Assembly (NCBI GenBank): GCA_002421475.1
Contig: DIJW01000198.1
Coordinates: forward strand, 864 to 6,387
Source: Thiomicrospira sp. UBA5634
GTDB taxonomy: Bacteria > Pseudomonadota > Gammaproteobacteria > Thiomicrospirales > Thiomicrospiraceae
Length of the DNA: 5,524 nucleotides
Reading direction: 5' to 3'
The translations under genes and the position numbers were made by a program. Every line of letters starts with the position of its first letter. Position 1 is the stretch's first letter. Positions 5,224 through 5,524 of the stretch are shown here, in pieces. The notes under the pieces were generated by a model that was given only the letters and a program-made list of their open reading frames with translations, had not been told where the DNA came from and searched no databases.

Positions 5224-5524
5224 TCAAGGCTTATCAATTAAATAATCTTCTGCGTCAATATCATCCGATTCCACTACTACAGCGATGGATTGTAGGCCGT
5301 GGTATTTGACTTGGCTGTGGTTGCCGATATTGAGCGGGTGCCAGTCGGGTAAGGGTTTGTTGAAATAACGCAGACGATAACCGCAGGAATCCGGCAACCA
5401 GTCGAATTCGGCGATGCGTTCTAGCGTGAGCGGCACGCAGGTCGGTACATTAGTCGAACGATTGGCGTAATCGCCGCACTGCCCTGTTTCGAGGTTTGAA
5501 TAACGGCACACCACGCGGGTGTAA
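5224..5524 (-). CDS. ycgN: YcgN-family (UPF0260) protein, C-terminal part (cut by window edge)
   Basis: About 100 C-terminal residues of a UPF0260/YkgJ-type cysteine-cluster protein are visible; the start and the expected N-terminal CxxCxxCC cluster lie beyond base 5524. The frame stays open to the edge (YTRVVCRYSNLE), matching the YFTNVACRQLN region of E. coli YcgN, so the internal GTG codons are not the true start. Conserved blocks are VVCR, QCGDYANR, VPTCVPLTLE, FDWLPDSCGYR, LPDWHPL and the final IDKP. The family is thought to bind zinc or iron through cysteines; its cellular role is not established. One oddity is that the usual CxC before the DYANR block reads GQC here, so one cysteine is replaced by Gly. 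Its GC content and codon use look like the housekeeping flank, marking the end of the accessory block. Confidence 0.85.
   Translation of the reverse strand, partial: YTRVVCRYSNLETGQCGDYANRSTNVPTCVPLTLERIAEFDWLPDSCGYRLRYFNKPLPDWHPLNIGNHSQVKYHGLQSIAVVVESDDIDAEDYLIDKP

Overview
The window looks like part of a gammaproteobacterial chromosome. SlyD with a His-rich tail, the YcgN family, HemJ and YlqF/RbgA are all at home there. Codon use and moderate GC would fit a Thiomicrospira/Hydrogenovibrio-like sulfur oxidiser, but the taxon is only a guess.

Layout. Bases 1-763 (minus) hold the N-terminal 254 residues of a cation diffusion facilitator (CDF) transporter cut by the window edge. It lies 21 bases downstream of a hemJ-like gene (785-1204, minus), probably in one transcript. 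A 15-base perfect palindrome sits in the short divergent region before slyD (1303-1782, plus). slyD converges with ylqF (2018-2953, minus). The roughly 235 bases between them are dense in repeats: two copies of an 18-base palindromic sequence, iterated TGTCATCCTGA units and a long imperfect hairpin.

Bases 2954-5223 are an accessory-looking block, visibly AT-richer than its flanks. It holds, all on the minus strand, an antitoxin-tail (VapB/AbrB-like) remnant, a small four-helix membrane protein, and an unrecognised protein of 395 residues with an RNxxxH motif that could belong to a HEPN-type nuclease. A 60-base element immediately after the last gene has the layout of an integron attC site. 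Its R'' box, GGCTAAC, overlaps the stop codon and is the exact complement of GTTAGCC just upstream of the gene start, as expected for an integrated gene cassette. No integrase is in the window, and the far-side core base is degenerate. Beyond it lie about 240 AT-rich bases with hairpins and no convincing gene. The window ends in the C-terminal part of a YcgN-family (UPF0260) gene.

How the genes relate. The left part is housekeeping: metal export, heme synthesis, a metallochaperone/prolyl isomerase and 50S ribosome assembly. The most interesting part is the candidate cassette at about 3692-4962. The attC reading and the HEPN reading are inferences from short motifs and are independent of each other.
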